DNA of 64,000 bases from Acidobacteriota bacterium (GTDB lineage: Bacteria > Acidobacteriota > Terriglobia > UBA7540), in assembly GCA_004298155.1 (NCBI GenBank), contig SCRD01000016.1, forward strand, positions 241,162-305,161. Reading direction: 5' to 3'. This document shows, in pieces, positions 54,770 through 63,784 of this stretch; the stretch's first letter is position 1; every line of letters starts with the position of its first letter. Under the pieces are notes generated by a model. It made no database searches. It saw only the letters and a list, made by a program, of their open reading frames with translations, and was not told where the DNA came from. The translations under genes were made by a program, and so were the position numbers.

Positions 54770-57700
54770 ATGTGGCTGATTCGCACTGCGCTGCGGCGCC
54801 CCATCACTGTCCTCATCGCCGTTATTGGGATTGCTCTTTGTGCCATTCTAGCGGTCGTGCGGATGCGGGTAGACATTTTCCCGGAACTCAATCTTCCTGT
54901 GATTTATGTTGCTCAGCCTTACGGTGGCATGAGCCCAAGACAGATGGAAGGGTACCTGGTGTTTTACTACGAGTACCATTTCCTTTATATCAACGGAGTT
55001 GAGAGCGTCGAAGACAAATCCATTCAGAGTAACGGTCTGCTCAAGATCACCTTCCACCCGGGAACCGATATGAGCCAGGCACTCGCGCAGACGATTGCCT
55101 ATGTCAATCGGGCTCATGCCTTTATGCCTTATGGGACTGTGAATCCGTTCGTCATCCGGTTTGATGCCGGGACTGTGCCTGTGGGAGATATCGTTTTTTC
55201 AAGCCCCACTCTGGGCATCGGCCAGATTCAGGATCTGGCTCTGAACCGGGTGCGGCCGATCTTTGCTACCCTGCCTGGCGTTTCGGCGCCGCCACCCTTC
55301 GGCGGAAACCAACGGTCGATTGTAATTACCATCAATCCTGAGCGACTGCGCTCTTACCACCTGACGCCTGATGAGGTGGCGCGCGCCATTCAATCCGGCA
55401 ATCAATTGATGCCTGCCGGCAACGTTCGCACTGGCAGTCTGCTGCGCATCGTCAACAGCAATTCGGTAGTTCCGGAAATTACTCGTCAGCTCGACGACTT
55501 GCCGATTCGCACTGGGGCAGGTCCAACCGTTTACCTGCATGACATCGGATACGTCTTGGACAGCACCGATATCCCGACGGGATATGCTTTGGTGAACGGC
55601 CGGCGCGCCGTCTATGAGCCGGTCACCAAACGTCCGGACGCCTCGACGCTTTCGGTGGTCAAGGAGGTAAGAGACGCCCTGCCGCGGTTTCGCTCTCTGG
55701 TTCCTTCAGACATCCACATCAGCTACGAGTTTGATCAGTCGGGGTACGTAAAGAATGCCTTGCTTGCTGTCGCGCGGGAAGGCCTGCTGGGGGCACTTCT
55801 GACCGGCCTCGTAATTTTATTATTCCTGCGTGACGCAAGGAGCTCATTGATTGTGGTAACTACGATTCCGTTCGCCCTGCTGACCGCCGTCGTCGCGTTG
55901 TGGGTAAGCGGTCAGACAATCAACATTATGACCCTCGGAGGGTTGGCGCTGGCCGTCGGCATTCTGGTGGACGAGGGTGTGGTTGCGATCGAAAACATCG
56001 ATGCCACCATTGAGCGGGAGTCCGATATTCCGCTTGCCCGCGCGGTGCTGCGTGGCGTAGAGCAAACGGTCGGCCCCCGTTTCCTCTCCATGCTTGCTGT
56101 TGTGGCAGTCTTTGTTCCTTCGTTCTTTATGACCGGCGTGACCAAGGCCTTGTTTGTGCCGCTTTCGCTCGCCGTGGCTTTTTCCATGGTTGCTTCCTTC
56201 CTCCTTTCAAGCTCCTTGCTGCCGGTGATGTTTATGTGGATGCATAAGAAGCGCGGGGCGGACGGCGGCCCTCCTTTGGGAGTCCATTCGTCATTTGAAG
56301 CTTTTCGGGAAAAATGGACGAGAGGTCTTCATCATGTTGTTGGCTTCCGGTGGCTGATTGTCGGGGCTTACTTCGCGATCGCGCTGCTGATCATCGTGGT
56401 CATGGGTCCCCGCCTGGGTCAAGAGCTGTTCCCGGAAGTTGCCAACAACCAGTTCCGCCTGCGGCTTGAAGCTCCCTACGGCACGCGCGCCGAGGACACG
56501 GCTAATTTGACGTCTGAAATTCTGAGACAGATCGGTGAAACAGCCGGACCCGGTAATGTCACGACAACTCTTGGCTATGTCGGGACCCAAGCTGCTGCCT
56601 ATCCGATCAATACGGTATTCCTGTGGTCCAGTGGCCCTCACGAGGCAGTGATCAACGTAGCCCTCCGGCCCGGCGCTCGTATCAATGTTGAGGCCTTTGA
56701 GGAAAAACTCCGCCATATTCTTCCTCCCAAGTTTCCGGGCTGTACTTTTTCGTTTGAGCCGGGTGACATCGTTAGCCAGATCATGAATTTTGGCGCGCCA
56801 ACGCCGGTCGATATCGCGGTAACAGGGCCGGATTTTGTTCAGCTCCGTGCTTTTACGCAAAAGTTAAGAGGGCAGCTAGGCGAAATCGCAGGCCTCCGCG
56901 ATTTACGGACCGAGCAGCCACTTGATTACCCCAGTGTCAATGTTGATATTCACCGTGAAATGGCCGGACAACTCGGAGTAACGGCAGGAGAAGTGGCCAC
57001 TTCACTATCGCAGGCTACGTCCTCAAGCCGCTTTACCGTGCCGAACTACTGGGCGGACCCAAAGACAGGAGTGGCTTACCAGGTCCAGGTGCAGTATCCG
57101 CAGCCTGAAATGACTTCTCTTCAGGACGTTAAGAACATCCCCGTAATGCCGGGTGACACGCAACATCCCCTGCTTGGCGATCTCGCTACCGTCACGGACG
57201 GAATTACCGTCGGGGAGTATGACCGCGAGAATGGCCTCTGGAAGTTGGATCTTGTAGCCAATGTTGCCGGGCAGGATCTGGGACAGCTCAGTAGAAGCAT
57301 AGACGAGGCCGTTCGGAGGGCGGGACCGCCGCCCCGCGGCACCACGGCAAGTGTGCGTGGCCAGATTGGTCCCATGCGGGAGACGTTTACCAATTTGAGA
57401 ATAGGTTTACTACTGGCTATTCTGGTGATTTTCCTGCTTCTCGCTGCCAACTTTGAATCCATGCGGCTTTCATTCGTCGTTTTCACGACTACTCCTGCTG
57501 CGGTCTGCGGCATGATTCTGGCGCTCGCTGTTACGCACACCACGCTTAATATTGAGTCTTATATGGGTGGCATTATGGCGGTCGGGGTCGGAACTGCTAA
57601 CGCCATTCTTTTGGTGACGTTTGCAGAAGAGAACCGTCGGAGAGGCGCTGATTCCGTCTCCGCAGCAATTGAGGGAGCTCGGGCGCGAATGCGACCCATC

Positions 57701-57934
57701 CTGATGACGAGTGCCGCAATGATTGCTGGCATGGTTCCTATGGCGCTTGCATGGGGAGCGGGCGCCGAACACACTGCGCCCTTAGGCAGGGCCGTGATTG
57801 GCGGATTATTGGCAGCCACGCTAACCAATCTGACTGTGCTGCCCTTCGTTTTTTCCATTGTGCAGCGACGGGCCAGCGTGATCTCCCCGTCGCTTGACCC
57901 GGATGATCCTGCAAGCCGATATGCAGAGGGGTAG
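54770..57934 (+). CDS. RND efflux transporter permease
   Basis: A 1,054-aa AcrB/MexB-type proton-driven pump, beginning 2 bp after the channel gene with GGGAGGT about 8 nt upstream. Twelve membrane helices are visible (first: ITVLIAVIGIALCAILAVVR; then ALLTGLVILLFLRDARSS, LTAVVALWVSGQTINIMTLGG and so on) with two large periplasmic loops. In helix 4 the usual Asp-Asp pair reads VGILVDEGVVAIENI, so the second acid is Glu. The GGxxFPxxxVPxxFM-like loop is present as FVPSFFMTGVTKALFVPLSL. Substrate class (drug, metal or solvent) cannot be assigned; the ChrB-like neighbour hints at oxyanion or metal stress. Confidence 0.94.
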   Translation: MWLIRTALRRPITVLIAVIGIALCAILAVVRMRVDIFPELNLPVIYVAQPYGGMSPRQMEGYLVFYYEYHFLYINGVESVEDKSIQSNGLLKITFHPGTDMSQALAQTIAYVNRAHAFMPYGTVNPFVIRFDAGTVPVGDIVFSSPTLGIGQIQDLALNRVRPIFATLPGVSAPPPFGGNQRSIVITINPERLRSYHLTPDEVARAIQSGNQLMPAGNVRTGSLLRIVNSNSVVPEITRQLDDLPIRTGAGPTVYLHDIGYVLDSTDIPTGYALVNGRRAVYEPVTKRPDASTLSVVKEVRDALPRFRSLVPSDIHISYEFDQSGYVKNALLAVAREGLLGALLTGLVILLFLRDARSSLIVVTTIPFALLTAVVALWVSGQTINIMTLGGLALAVGILVDEGVVAIENIDATIERESDIPLARAVLRGVEQTVGPRFLSMLAVVAVFVPSFFMTGVTKALFVPLSLAVAFSMVASFLLSSSLLPVMFMWMHKKRGADGGPPLGVHSSFEAFREKWTRGLHHVVGFRWLIVGAYFAIALLIIVVMGPRLGQELFPEVANNQFRLRLEAPYGTRAEDTANLTSEILRQIGETAGPGNVTTTLGYVGTQAAAYPINTVFLWSSGPHEAVINVALRPGARINVEAFEEKLRHILPPKFPGCTFSFEPGDIVSQIMNFGAPTPVDIAVTGPDFVQLRAFTQKLRGQLGEIAGLRDLRTEQPLDYPSVNVDIHREMAGQLGVTAGEVATSLSQATSSSRFTVPNYWADPKTGVAYQVQVQYPQPEMTSLQDVKNIPVMPGDTQHPLLGDLATVTDGITVGEYDRENGLWKLDLVANVAGQDLGQLSRSIDEAVRRAGPPPRGTTASVRGQIGPMRETFTNLRIGLLLAILVIFLLLAANFESMRLSFVVFTTTPAAVCGMILALAVTHTTLNIESYMGGIMAVGVGTANAILLVTFAEENRRRGADSVSAAIEGARARMRPILMTSAAMIAGMVPMALAWGAGAEHTAPLGRAVIGGLLAATLTNLTVLPFVFSIVQRRASVISPSLDPDDPASRYAEG

Positions 57935-57967
57935 GCGAGTGATCTTCGGAACCGAAGAGGAGGGACG

Positions 57968-59125
57968 ATGAAATCCAGAGCTGGCTTTAGCTTGATCGCG
58001 TTTCTGGTCGTGAGCGCATTATCCATTTCATGCGCCAGGCAAAGTAATGGAACGACGGAGGCCGCAACGACACCCTCAGGCTCCGCCCCCAAGGTTGAAG
58101 TTACGCGTGTCATCGCTCGGAAGCTTACTACTCTGGTGGAGCTTCCTGGCCAACTGGTGCCCTATGAGGTCGTGGATATCTATGCGAAGGAAACGGGGTT
58201 CATAAAACGGATGGGCGTTGACCGTGGCTCCCAAGTCAAGAAGGGCGAACTGATCGCGCAGTTAGAAGCTCCAGAGCTTATGGCGCAACGATCGGAGGCG
58301 GATTCCAAGTATCAGGGTGCCGAATCACAACTGCTGGCCGCAGAAGCCAGGTTGGCCGCCGACGAAGCGACCTACGAACGGATGGAGGCGGCTTCGAAGG
58401 TTTCAGGAGTTGTCGCCGGCAATGATCTTAATGTCGCTCAAAAAACGGCCCTCGCTGATAGGCAGAATGTCGCGGCATTTCAGAAAAACGTCCAAGCAGC
58501 GCAAGATGCTCTCCAGGCTATTACACAACTCGAATCTTACCTCAAAATCACGGCCCCATTTGATGGGCAAATCACGACTCGGTACGTTCATCCAGGGGCG
58601 CTGGTTGGCCCTCAGGGAGGGGTAGGCGCTTCAACCCCGATTGTCCGCATCGAGACACTGACTCGGCTGCGGTTGGTCGTGCCAGTGCCGGAGTATGACG
58701 CAGGGGACGTTCCGGAAGGTACCGTGGTGAATTTCGCCGTCCCCTCCTTTCCAGGCAAAACATTCCAAGCACCTATCGCCCGGATCTCACATGAAGTCGA
58801 TATCAAAACGCGTACTATGCCGGTGGAACTGGACCTGAGAGACCCCCGGGGCCAATTGATCCCGGGAACGTTTTGCCAGGTGGAGTGGCCGGTTTATCGC
58901 AACTATCTGACTCTTTTTGTTCCGAGCACTGCCGTGGCGAGCGACTTGGCGCGTACCTTCGTTATCCGCGTGCAAAACAATCGAACCGAATGGGTCGATG
59001 TGAAAACGGGTGCCACCGTCGGGAAACTCATCGAGGTTTTCGGAGATCTAAAGGAAGGCGATGAGGTCGCGGCACAGGGCACAGATCAACTCCGCCCGGG
59101 GGTTGAGATCACCGCCGGATTGTGA
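57968..59125 (+). CDS. RND efflux periplasmic adaptor (membrane fusion protein)
   Basis: A 385-aa adaptor linking the pump to the TolC channel. GAGGAGGG precedes the ATG at 57968. The N-terminus KSRAGFSLIAFLVVSALSISC suggests export, probably as a lipoprotein at Cys22 although the lipobox is not canonical. Next are a lipoyl-like half (YAKETGFIKRMGVDRGSQVKKG), a coiled hairpin (Ala/Glu/Gln-rich, residues about 100-180), the second lipoyl half (YLKITAPFDGQITTRYVHPG), a beta-barrel and the membrane-proximal domain (EVFGDLKEGDEVAAQG). It is the last gene of the operon, 33 bp after the pump. Confidence 0.93.
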   Translation: MKSRAGFSLIAFLVVSALSISCARQSNGTTEAATTPSGSAPKVEVTRVIARKLTTLVELPGQLVPYEVVDIYAKETGFIKRMGVDRGSQVKKGELIAQLEAPELMAQRSEADSKYQGAESQLLAAEARLAADEATYERMEAASKVSGVVAGNDLNVAQKTALADRQNVAAFQKNVQAAQDALQAITQLESYLKITAPFDGQITTRYVHPGALVGPQGGVGASTPIVRIETLTRLRLVVPVPEYDAGDVPEGTVVNFAVPSFPGKTFQAPIARISHEVDIKTRTMPVELDLRDPRGQLIPGTFCQVEWPVYRNYLTLFVPSTAVASDLARTFVIRVQNNRTEWVDVKTGATVGKLIEVFGDLKEGDEVAAQGTDQLRPGVEITAGL

Positions 59126-59156
59126 AAGATCAAATGGCATCTTTCTCCCCTTTTTT
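59124..59156 (+). terminator. Intrinsic terminator after the efflux operon
   Basis: GAAAGAT (59124-59130) pairs with ATCTTTC (59139-59145) around an 8-nt loop, followed by TCCCCTTTTTT. It starts at the stop codon of the adaptor gene. The stem is AT-rich and short, so strength is uncertain. Confidence 0.45.
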
Positions 59157-59357
59157 CTGATCTTACACATCTAAAAAGTTGTCAGAAAGGCCCGCAATTT
59201 TCCCGAAGCGCAAGCTTGGCCGGCTGGATTATTTCAAGTACTTGCGCTCAGGTGGATGAGATACGATGTTGTCGGAGCTGCCGGACTGGTCATTTTTGAC
59301 AGTAAAGTATAGTGATTTCGGCGTTCCGGCTTGATGCACGTTTCTGTTCCCGCACGG

Positions 59358-60182
59358 TCAGATCCCCATGAGCTTGTTCAGGCCATGCGTTGTCACGCTC
59401 CGATCGACGAATGTGAACTTGCCAGTCTCGATCACTTCATGTGCAGCATCGAGAAAACCGGTCATGGCCGCGCGATAAAGTGAGGTGGCAAGGCTGATGC
59501 GCTTGACTCCTGCCGCCGCGAGTTCCAGCACTGAAAATGATTTCCCTTTAATTCCAACCATGAAATTGAAAGGCTTCGAAATTGCCTCACAAACAATCCG
59601 CACAGAGTCGAGGTCCGGCAGGCCGGGAGCAAACAATACATCGGCTCCCGCCTTTTCAAAGGCCTGAAGGCGGCGGATGGTGTCATCCAGGCTTGGATCG
59701 GCATAGAGGAAATTATGCGCCCGGGCGGCAAGCATGAACGGGAAGGGGAATTCGTGCGCAGCTTGCGCAGCAGCGGCAATCCTTTCAACCGCCAGATTGT
59801 CATCGTAAAGCGGACGATCTGGCTTGCTCGTCGCATCTTCGATAGTGCACCCGACGAGGCCTGCTTCGGCCGCAAGGCGCACTGTCTCCGCCGCGCTATC
59901 CGGCGCATCACCAAACCCCTTCCCCAGATCTCCCGAGACGGGCAAATCTGTCGCATTAACAATCAGGCGTGCGTGCGCCAGCACCTCGTCTCGCGTTAGT
60001 CCGTGGTCTTTTCGACCTACCACACAGGCGGATGCTGCGCTCGACGTTGCCAATGCGTGAAAGCCAAGGCCAGCGAGAGCCCGGGCTGTGGCGACATCCC
60101 ACGGGTTAGGAATAACGAAGGCGCCAGGGCCTTCATGTAGTGCGCGAAACCGAACTGCCTTCTCGTCCTGGGTAATATTCAT
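59358..60182 (-). CDS. Isocitrate lyase/PEP mutase family protein
   Basis: About 274 aa from the ATG at 60182, with GAGGT 9 nt upstream; an ATG at 60212 is less supported. This is a TIM barrel of the PEP mutase/isocitrate lyase superfamily. Landmarks: FRALHEGPGAFVIPNPWD, ALATSSAASACVVGRKD, VSGDLGKGFGDAP (Asp of the metal site), GCTIEDATSK and ARAHNFLYADPSLDD. The KKCGH loop Cys of true isocitrate lyases is absent, so a C-C lyase or hydrolase acting on a small 2-oxo or phosphono acid is more likely. It is monocistronic and divergent from nothing obvious. Confidence 0.85.
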   Translation of the reverse strand: MNITQDEKAVRFRALHEGPGAFVIPNPWDVATARALAGLGFHALATSSAASACVVGRKDHGLTRDEVLAHARLIVNATDLPVSGDLGKGFGDAPDSAAETVRLAAEAGLVGCTIEDATSKPDRPLYDDNLAVERIAAAAQAAHEFPFPFMLAARAHNFLYADPSLDDTIRRLQAFEKAGADVLFAPGLPDLDSVRIVCEAISKPFNFMVGIKGKSFSVLELAAAGVKRISLATSLYRAAMTGFLDAAHEVIETGKFTFVDRSVTTHGLNKLMGI

Positions 60183-60590
60183 AGAAAATACCTCGAAGAT
60201 AGATTTGTACAAATTATACGACTTGGCAGAAGCTGTCCGCGATCCCGCGCGCGCGAAAAGAAAAGCACCACGCGATCAAAGCGTCACTCGCTGTCCCCGA
60301 AGCCGAGAGAGCAGCGCCGCACCGCTTGACGAACGCGCGCCTGGGTTGAGGTGATCCCCTCAGCAGGGTAAGTTACGGCGGCAAATTCGGCCGTGCCGCG
60401 CAGAGGGCAACAACTGTCGTTTCCGTCGACAGGATCGTAGCAAGAAATGGAGGCGAAAAGCGTACGAATATTTGATTTTCCCGGAATTAGGGCATCAGTT
60501 TGTGTCCGTGCAAGAATCTTCAATTTGGCGGTGGTTTGCAATCCCAATTTGCGCACGGCGCAACCTGGGCTCAGAATCGAGACAGAGGCA

Positions 60591-60637
60591 GCCGGGTTTT
60601 GGTATCGGATGAAGGGAAGCAGTTTACATCACAGCTT
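60591..60637. repeat. IS3-type element end
   Basis: GCCGGGTTTTGGTATCGGAT followed by GAAGGGAAGCAGTTTACATCA lies directly 3' of the transposase remnant. A related segment stands alone at 40204-40248, about 20 kb away. It is read as one end of the same type of insertion sequence. Confidence 0.45.
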
Positions 60638-61028
60638 GTGGCTGTGGCAGCGGTTTTGGCGCGAGCAGAGGGCTGCGGGCTGCCAGTACTGGAAGGCCAT
60701 CGCCGAGCGCCGGGTTCGGTCGCTGCGTGTTGTATTTCGCCCGCCACTGCTCGGTCTCCATCCGCGCCTCCTTCAGCGAACACGAGATTTCTCCATTCAG
60801 ATATTGAGCTCGCAGCTTGCCGTTAAAGGTCTCGCAGTAGCTGTTTTCCCAGAGCCTCCCCGGTTCGATGCGCAACGTTCCCATGCCCGGGCTCCCCAGC
60901 TCCTTTCGCACCTCCCGAGCCGCGAATTCGAGGCCATTGACGAAGCAAAAGCGCTCTGGAATTCCTCGCGCAAGCATCATGTCAGCCAAGGCCTCGATCA
61001 CTTCCTGGACATGTCCAGTCCTCCTCAA
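60624..61028 (-). pseudogene. IS3-family transposase remnant
   Basis: About 134 codons equal the C-terminal part of an IS3/IS407-type OrfB integrase core: VIEALADMMLARGIPERF, NGLEFAAREVR, IEPGRLWENSYCETFNGKLR, EWRAKYNTQRPNPALG-like (here EQWRAKYNTQRPNPALG). The family DNGPEF motif reads VNGLEF, so the second catalytic Asp is lost, and the N-terminal half with the first Asp is absent. The catalytic Glu in CETFNGK persists. No functional product is expected. Confidence 0.85.
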
Positions 61029-61201
61029 GTGAATGCTCTTTCAATTCTCCTGATACAAAAAATCCCGGCCACGTCAGCTCGCGGCTGCCTGGCTACCCAC
61101 ACCGTCATCTATCGAGGCTTAATCGCTTCGCTTGTCCTAACTTAATATGCAGAAGAAATTATTTAACCAGGGAGTCGGAAATGTGATGTCGGCGTGGTTT
61201 T

Positions 61202-62160
61202 TCAATTTGGCGGTCGATGGGTTATAGTACCGCATTTCGCCGCCAGACTTGCCGTGCCCCCGACACCGAAACTCCTGGACACCGTTAGCAGCGGGTTATC
61301 ACTCTGGTCCGGGCCGAACGGCACGTTCCACATGACGTCGCCATCTGAATACTGGCAGCCGGTTTCGAGAGCCTCTTTCAGCACGGTTGGTCTTGGTCCC
61401 GCCGCCTGGTGCCACGAGGTTGAGTGTGCATAAACGCCTGCATAAACCGAAAAACGGCCCGCAACAACAGCTCTGGAGTTTTCAAGCAAAGTCCTCATGC
61501 CACCGTTGTTACCCAGATTGGTCCACCAGAACCAAACTCCATCAACACAGCCAAACAGGCGGTTCACCGCCTCTGAATCGAGCTCATAAATAGTGGGCGC
61601 AAAAAGGAGGTTCGGGTCGGCCTGTTTCTCAGCGCGATAGATGCGGCACGTGTAGGGTCGCGTAAATGTCTTCGAACTGACGCCATCTAGATAATCGTCG
61701 ATATTGACACCACGAAGCTCCGCATATTGTCGCGAGAGTTGACCAAGTACCTCCATCCACTTCACATAGTCTTTATTGAATGGGAGCTGGACTGCCGGTT
61801 CGCTTGGAGGGAACAGTTCCGCCCACACAGAAATCCCTGTGCCATGGAGAGCAGGCAGCAGACGCTTGAGATCGCTGAACGAATAAGGAGGAGTGCTGGC
61901 AATTCCCAGCACATAGCAGTCAAAGCCGTTTTCCCTCAGATACCTGACAGTCGCATTAACATCAAGAGGATGGCTTGGCCCTGTGTTTTTTCCCAAGCCT
62001 GATCCTGCACCACACGCGGCGAGGAGCCCATAGCGTGCCAGTTCGAGATCTCATTCGAAGCCGAGCCATGAGCCAAAACCGACGCTAGCGAAAAGGACAA
62101 GACAATTGCAGCCATCGCCAGATGCCGGACGCCTCTGGATACTCTATTGTCCGCCAGCAT
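61202..62160 (-). pseudogene. Secreted TIM-barrel-like protein with a frameshift at an A6 run
   Basis: The gene starts at the ATG at 62160 with a clean signal peptide (RHLAMAAIVLSFSLASVLA) and runs to WEKTQG, where a run of six A (minus strand; 61986-61991) occurs. The remaining 260 residues continue in another frame from GPSHPLDVNATVRYLREN to a stop at 61202. Adding one A would fuse them as WEKNTGPSHPLD. The large part looks like a glycosidase-type barrel (GFDCYVLG, ISVWAELFPP, GVNIDDYLDG, GVWFWWTNLG); no family was assigned. It could be a pseudogene, an assembly error, or a gene read by slippage on the A-run. Confidence 0.7.
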
Positions 62161-62284
62161 AATTAAAGTATTTGTCGTCCTCGTTCCTCAGCTAAGTTCT
62201 GGCCAGCCATCGGATACCACACTGTTTCCCGGCCGACTTGGTCCTATTTGTCCTTCAACAGCGTGCGCCATTCGGACGCATGGA

Positions 62285-63328
62285 TCAGGCCCGGCTAAGG
62301 TCCAGCAGTTCGGTGCCGTTATCGTACAAGATGCGGCGCAGGGCCCTCTGGCTGGAAACAAGTTTTCGCAAAGCTGCAAGGCATCTTGCGGCAATGCAAT
62401 AACCAGTACTTGTACCTCCGCCTTTGCCATCGCGGCAGGCGCAATCGCTCCCCCAGATCAGTTTTTGGCTGTGGCGTTCGAGAAACCCACGCGAGAATTC
62501 TGGATCGCGCGTGACGGCATTCAGGCCCGAATCCGCCGAAAGGTCCCCATAAATATTGGGGTAATTCGCCAGAAGTTTATCCACTAATCCGCCGGGCTTC
62601 ACCGGACCTTTGGGGTACATAGTGGTCGCATTGAGATTTGCACTGATGTGGCCCCACCAGGTCTGAGCATGCCCAATGAAATTAACTTTTGGAAACCGCT
62701 TCAGCACTTTCTCCAGATTTTCAAGCTCGAGGTTGTAGTGGTGATATTCAAAATGGAGCAGCACAGGGATATGGAGCTCCTCGGCTAACTTGTATACGCG
62801 GTCCATTTCCAGAGAATCCACCGGCACATGAAACTTCATTTCGCCAATGCCGATTGCTCCATGCCTGCGCCCAGCGCCCAACCCCGCGGATCGTAACTTT
62901 ACAGCAGGCGCAGGCCAGCTCAGGCCTATGATTGATTTCTTCCTGGGACTCAGGTCATCCACGGGCCCTTCGAGCGCCGAACCGCCGATGTCGAGCATTC
63001 GCCCTTCGACAGGATCGGCACAGGCAAAGCGCACAAACTGGTCCGGATATTTAGCCTGTATCGCCGCGCAGTCGGCGTTGCCTCCCAGTTCCGAAAGCAT
63101 CCAACCATCCCCAGCCAGCAGATTGGTGATCGTCACGCCATTGTATTGCTGATGGTCGACCAGTTGCTGATCGGAACGCCCCATGTAAAGAGCGTGCTGA
63201 TGAAGGTCCAGAATGGGCTCCGACAACGCAGGAACTGCCAGCAGAGGCGCCGCTGCTATCCCAAGGCCTGCCGTCAGGAATTCCCGGCGGCTCAAATCGC
63301 CACACGCTTTCAAATCTTGCTGTTTCAT
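62285..63328 (-). CDS. Tat-exported amidohydrolase-2 family protein
   Basis: A 347-aa protein. The Tat signal is GDLSRREFLTAGLGIAAAPL. The metal site is ILDLHQHAL (Asp-x-His-x-His), then VLLHFEYHHYN and NFIGHAQTWWGH with further His, and LIWGSDCACRDG with the Asp. YPNIYGDLSADSGLNA is typical of this branch. The segment around residues 143-157 (VKLRSAGLGAGRR) reads oddly compared with the rest and may reflect local divergence. It lies 124 bp upstream of the frameshifted secreted gene on the same strand, so they may share a transcript. The substrate is unknown. Confidence 0.85.
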   Translation of the reverse strand: MKQQDLKACGDLSRREFLTAGLGIAAAPLLAVPALSEPILDLHQHALYMGRSDQQLVDHQQYNGVTITNLLAGDGWMLSELGGNADCAAIQAKYPDQFVRFACADPVEGRMLDIGGSALEGPVDDLSPRKKSIIGLSWPAPAVKLRSAGLGAGRRHGAIGIGEMKFHVPVDSLEMDRVYKLAEELHIPVLLHFEYHHYNLELENLEKVLKRFPKVNFIGHAQTWWGHISANLNATTMYPKGPVKPGGLVDKLLANYPNIYGDLSADSGLNAVTRDPEFSRGFLERHSQKLIWGSDCACRDGKGGGTSTGYCIAARCLAALRKLVSSQRALRRILYDNGTELLDLSRA

Positions 63329-63425
63329 CTTCCATCCTCACTTTCAATGGGGCTGTCTCTCAGGCCAGCGATGCAGTGTTTTTCGAAGGCTTGTGGAAGG
63401 CTTCGAGGAAATCACCCACATCCGG

Positions 63426-63784
63426 TTATGAGCCGATCAGGACGTGCTGATCCATGCTTAACTCCGCAGCACAAAGTTCATCGTTGGCAACAGGTGATTC
63501 TGTGCCTGGTATCGGTTCGGCTATTGCTTCGAAAACACCCGTCGACAGCCACACGAATTCAAGGCATCCTCCAGGTAGCCATCCTTGCTTAACGGGCGGT
63601 AAGTAAGGCCCGCCGCAATACCCTCTGCCCGCAGCACCTTGGCGAACGCATCGCAGCAAACGCCGCTGAAATGGCGGCTGTCATACCGGAATGCAAGCTC
63701 CAGGTAAGTTTGGCGCGTCGATTCAGGATAGGATTCTTGAAGCATGATGCCAACGGTGTTCTTGAACTCGATGCGAAAGGCTTT
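63426..63784 (-). pseudogene. C-terminal fragment of a DegT/DnrJ-type aminotransferase
   Basis: From 63784 one frame gives AFRIEFKNTVGIMLQESYPE...YLELAFRYDSRHFSGVCCDA and LRAEGIAAGLTYRPLSKDGY. These read like the C-terminal domain of PLP-dependent DegT/DnrJ/EryC1 aminotransferases. Around 63535-63550 the homology moves to another frame (EPIPGTESPVANDELCAAEL...QHVLIGS, stop at 63426). The PLP-lysine half is missing altogether and no start is visible. It is a decayed fragment; family assignment is moderate. Confidence 0.5.

Noticed and set aside
60519..61214. TTCAATTTGGCGGT repeated on both sides of the IS3 remnant (60519 and 61201)
   Set aside because: Fourteen bp is too long for an IS3 target duplication and the copies do not sit at the element ends; it may be chance or an older repeat.
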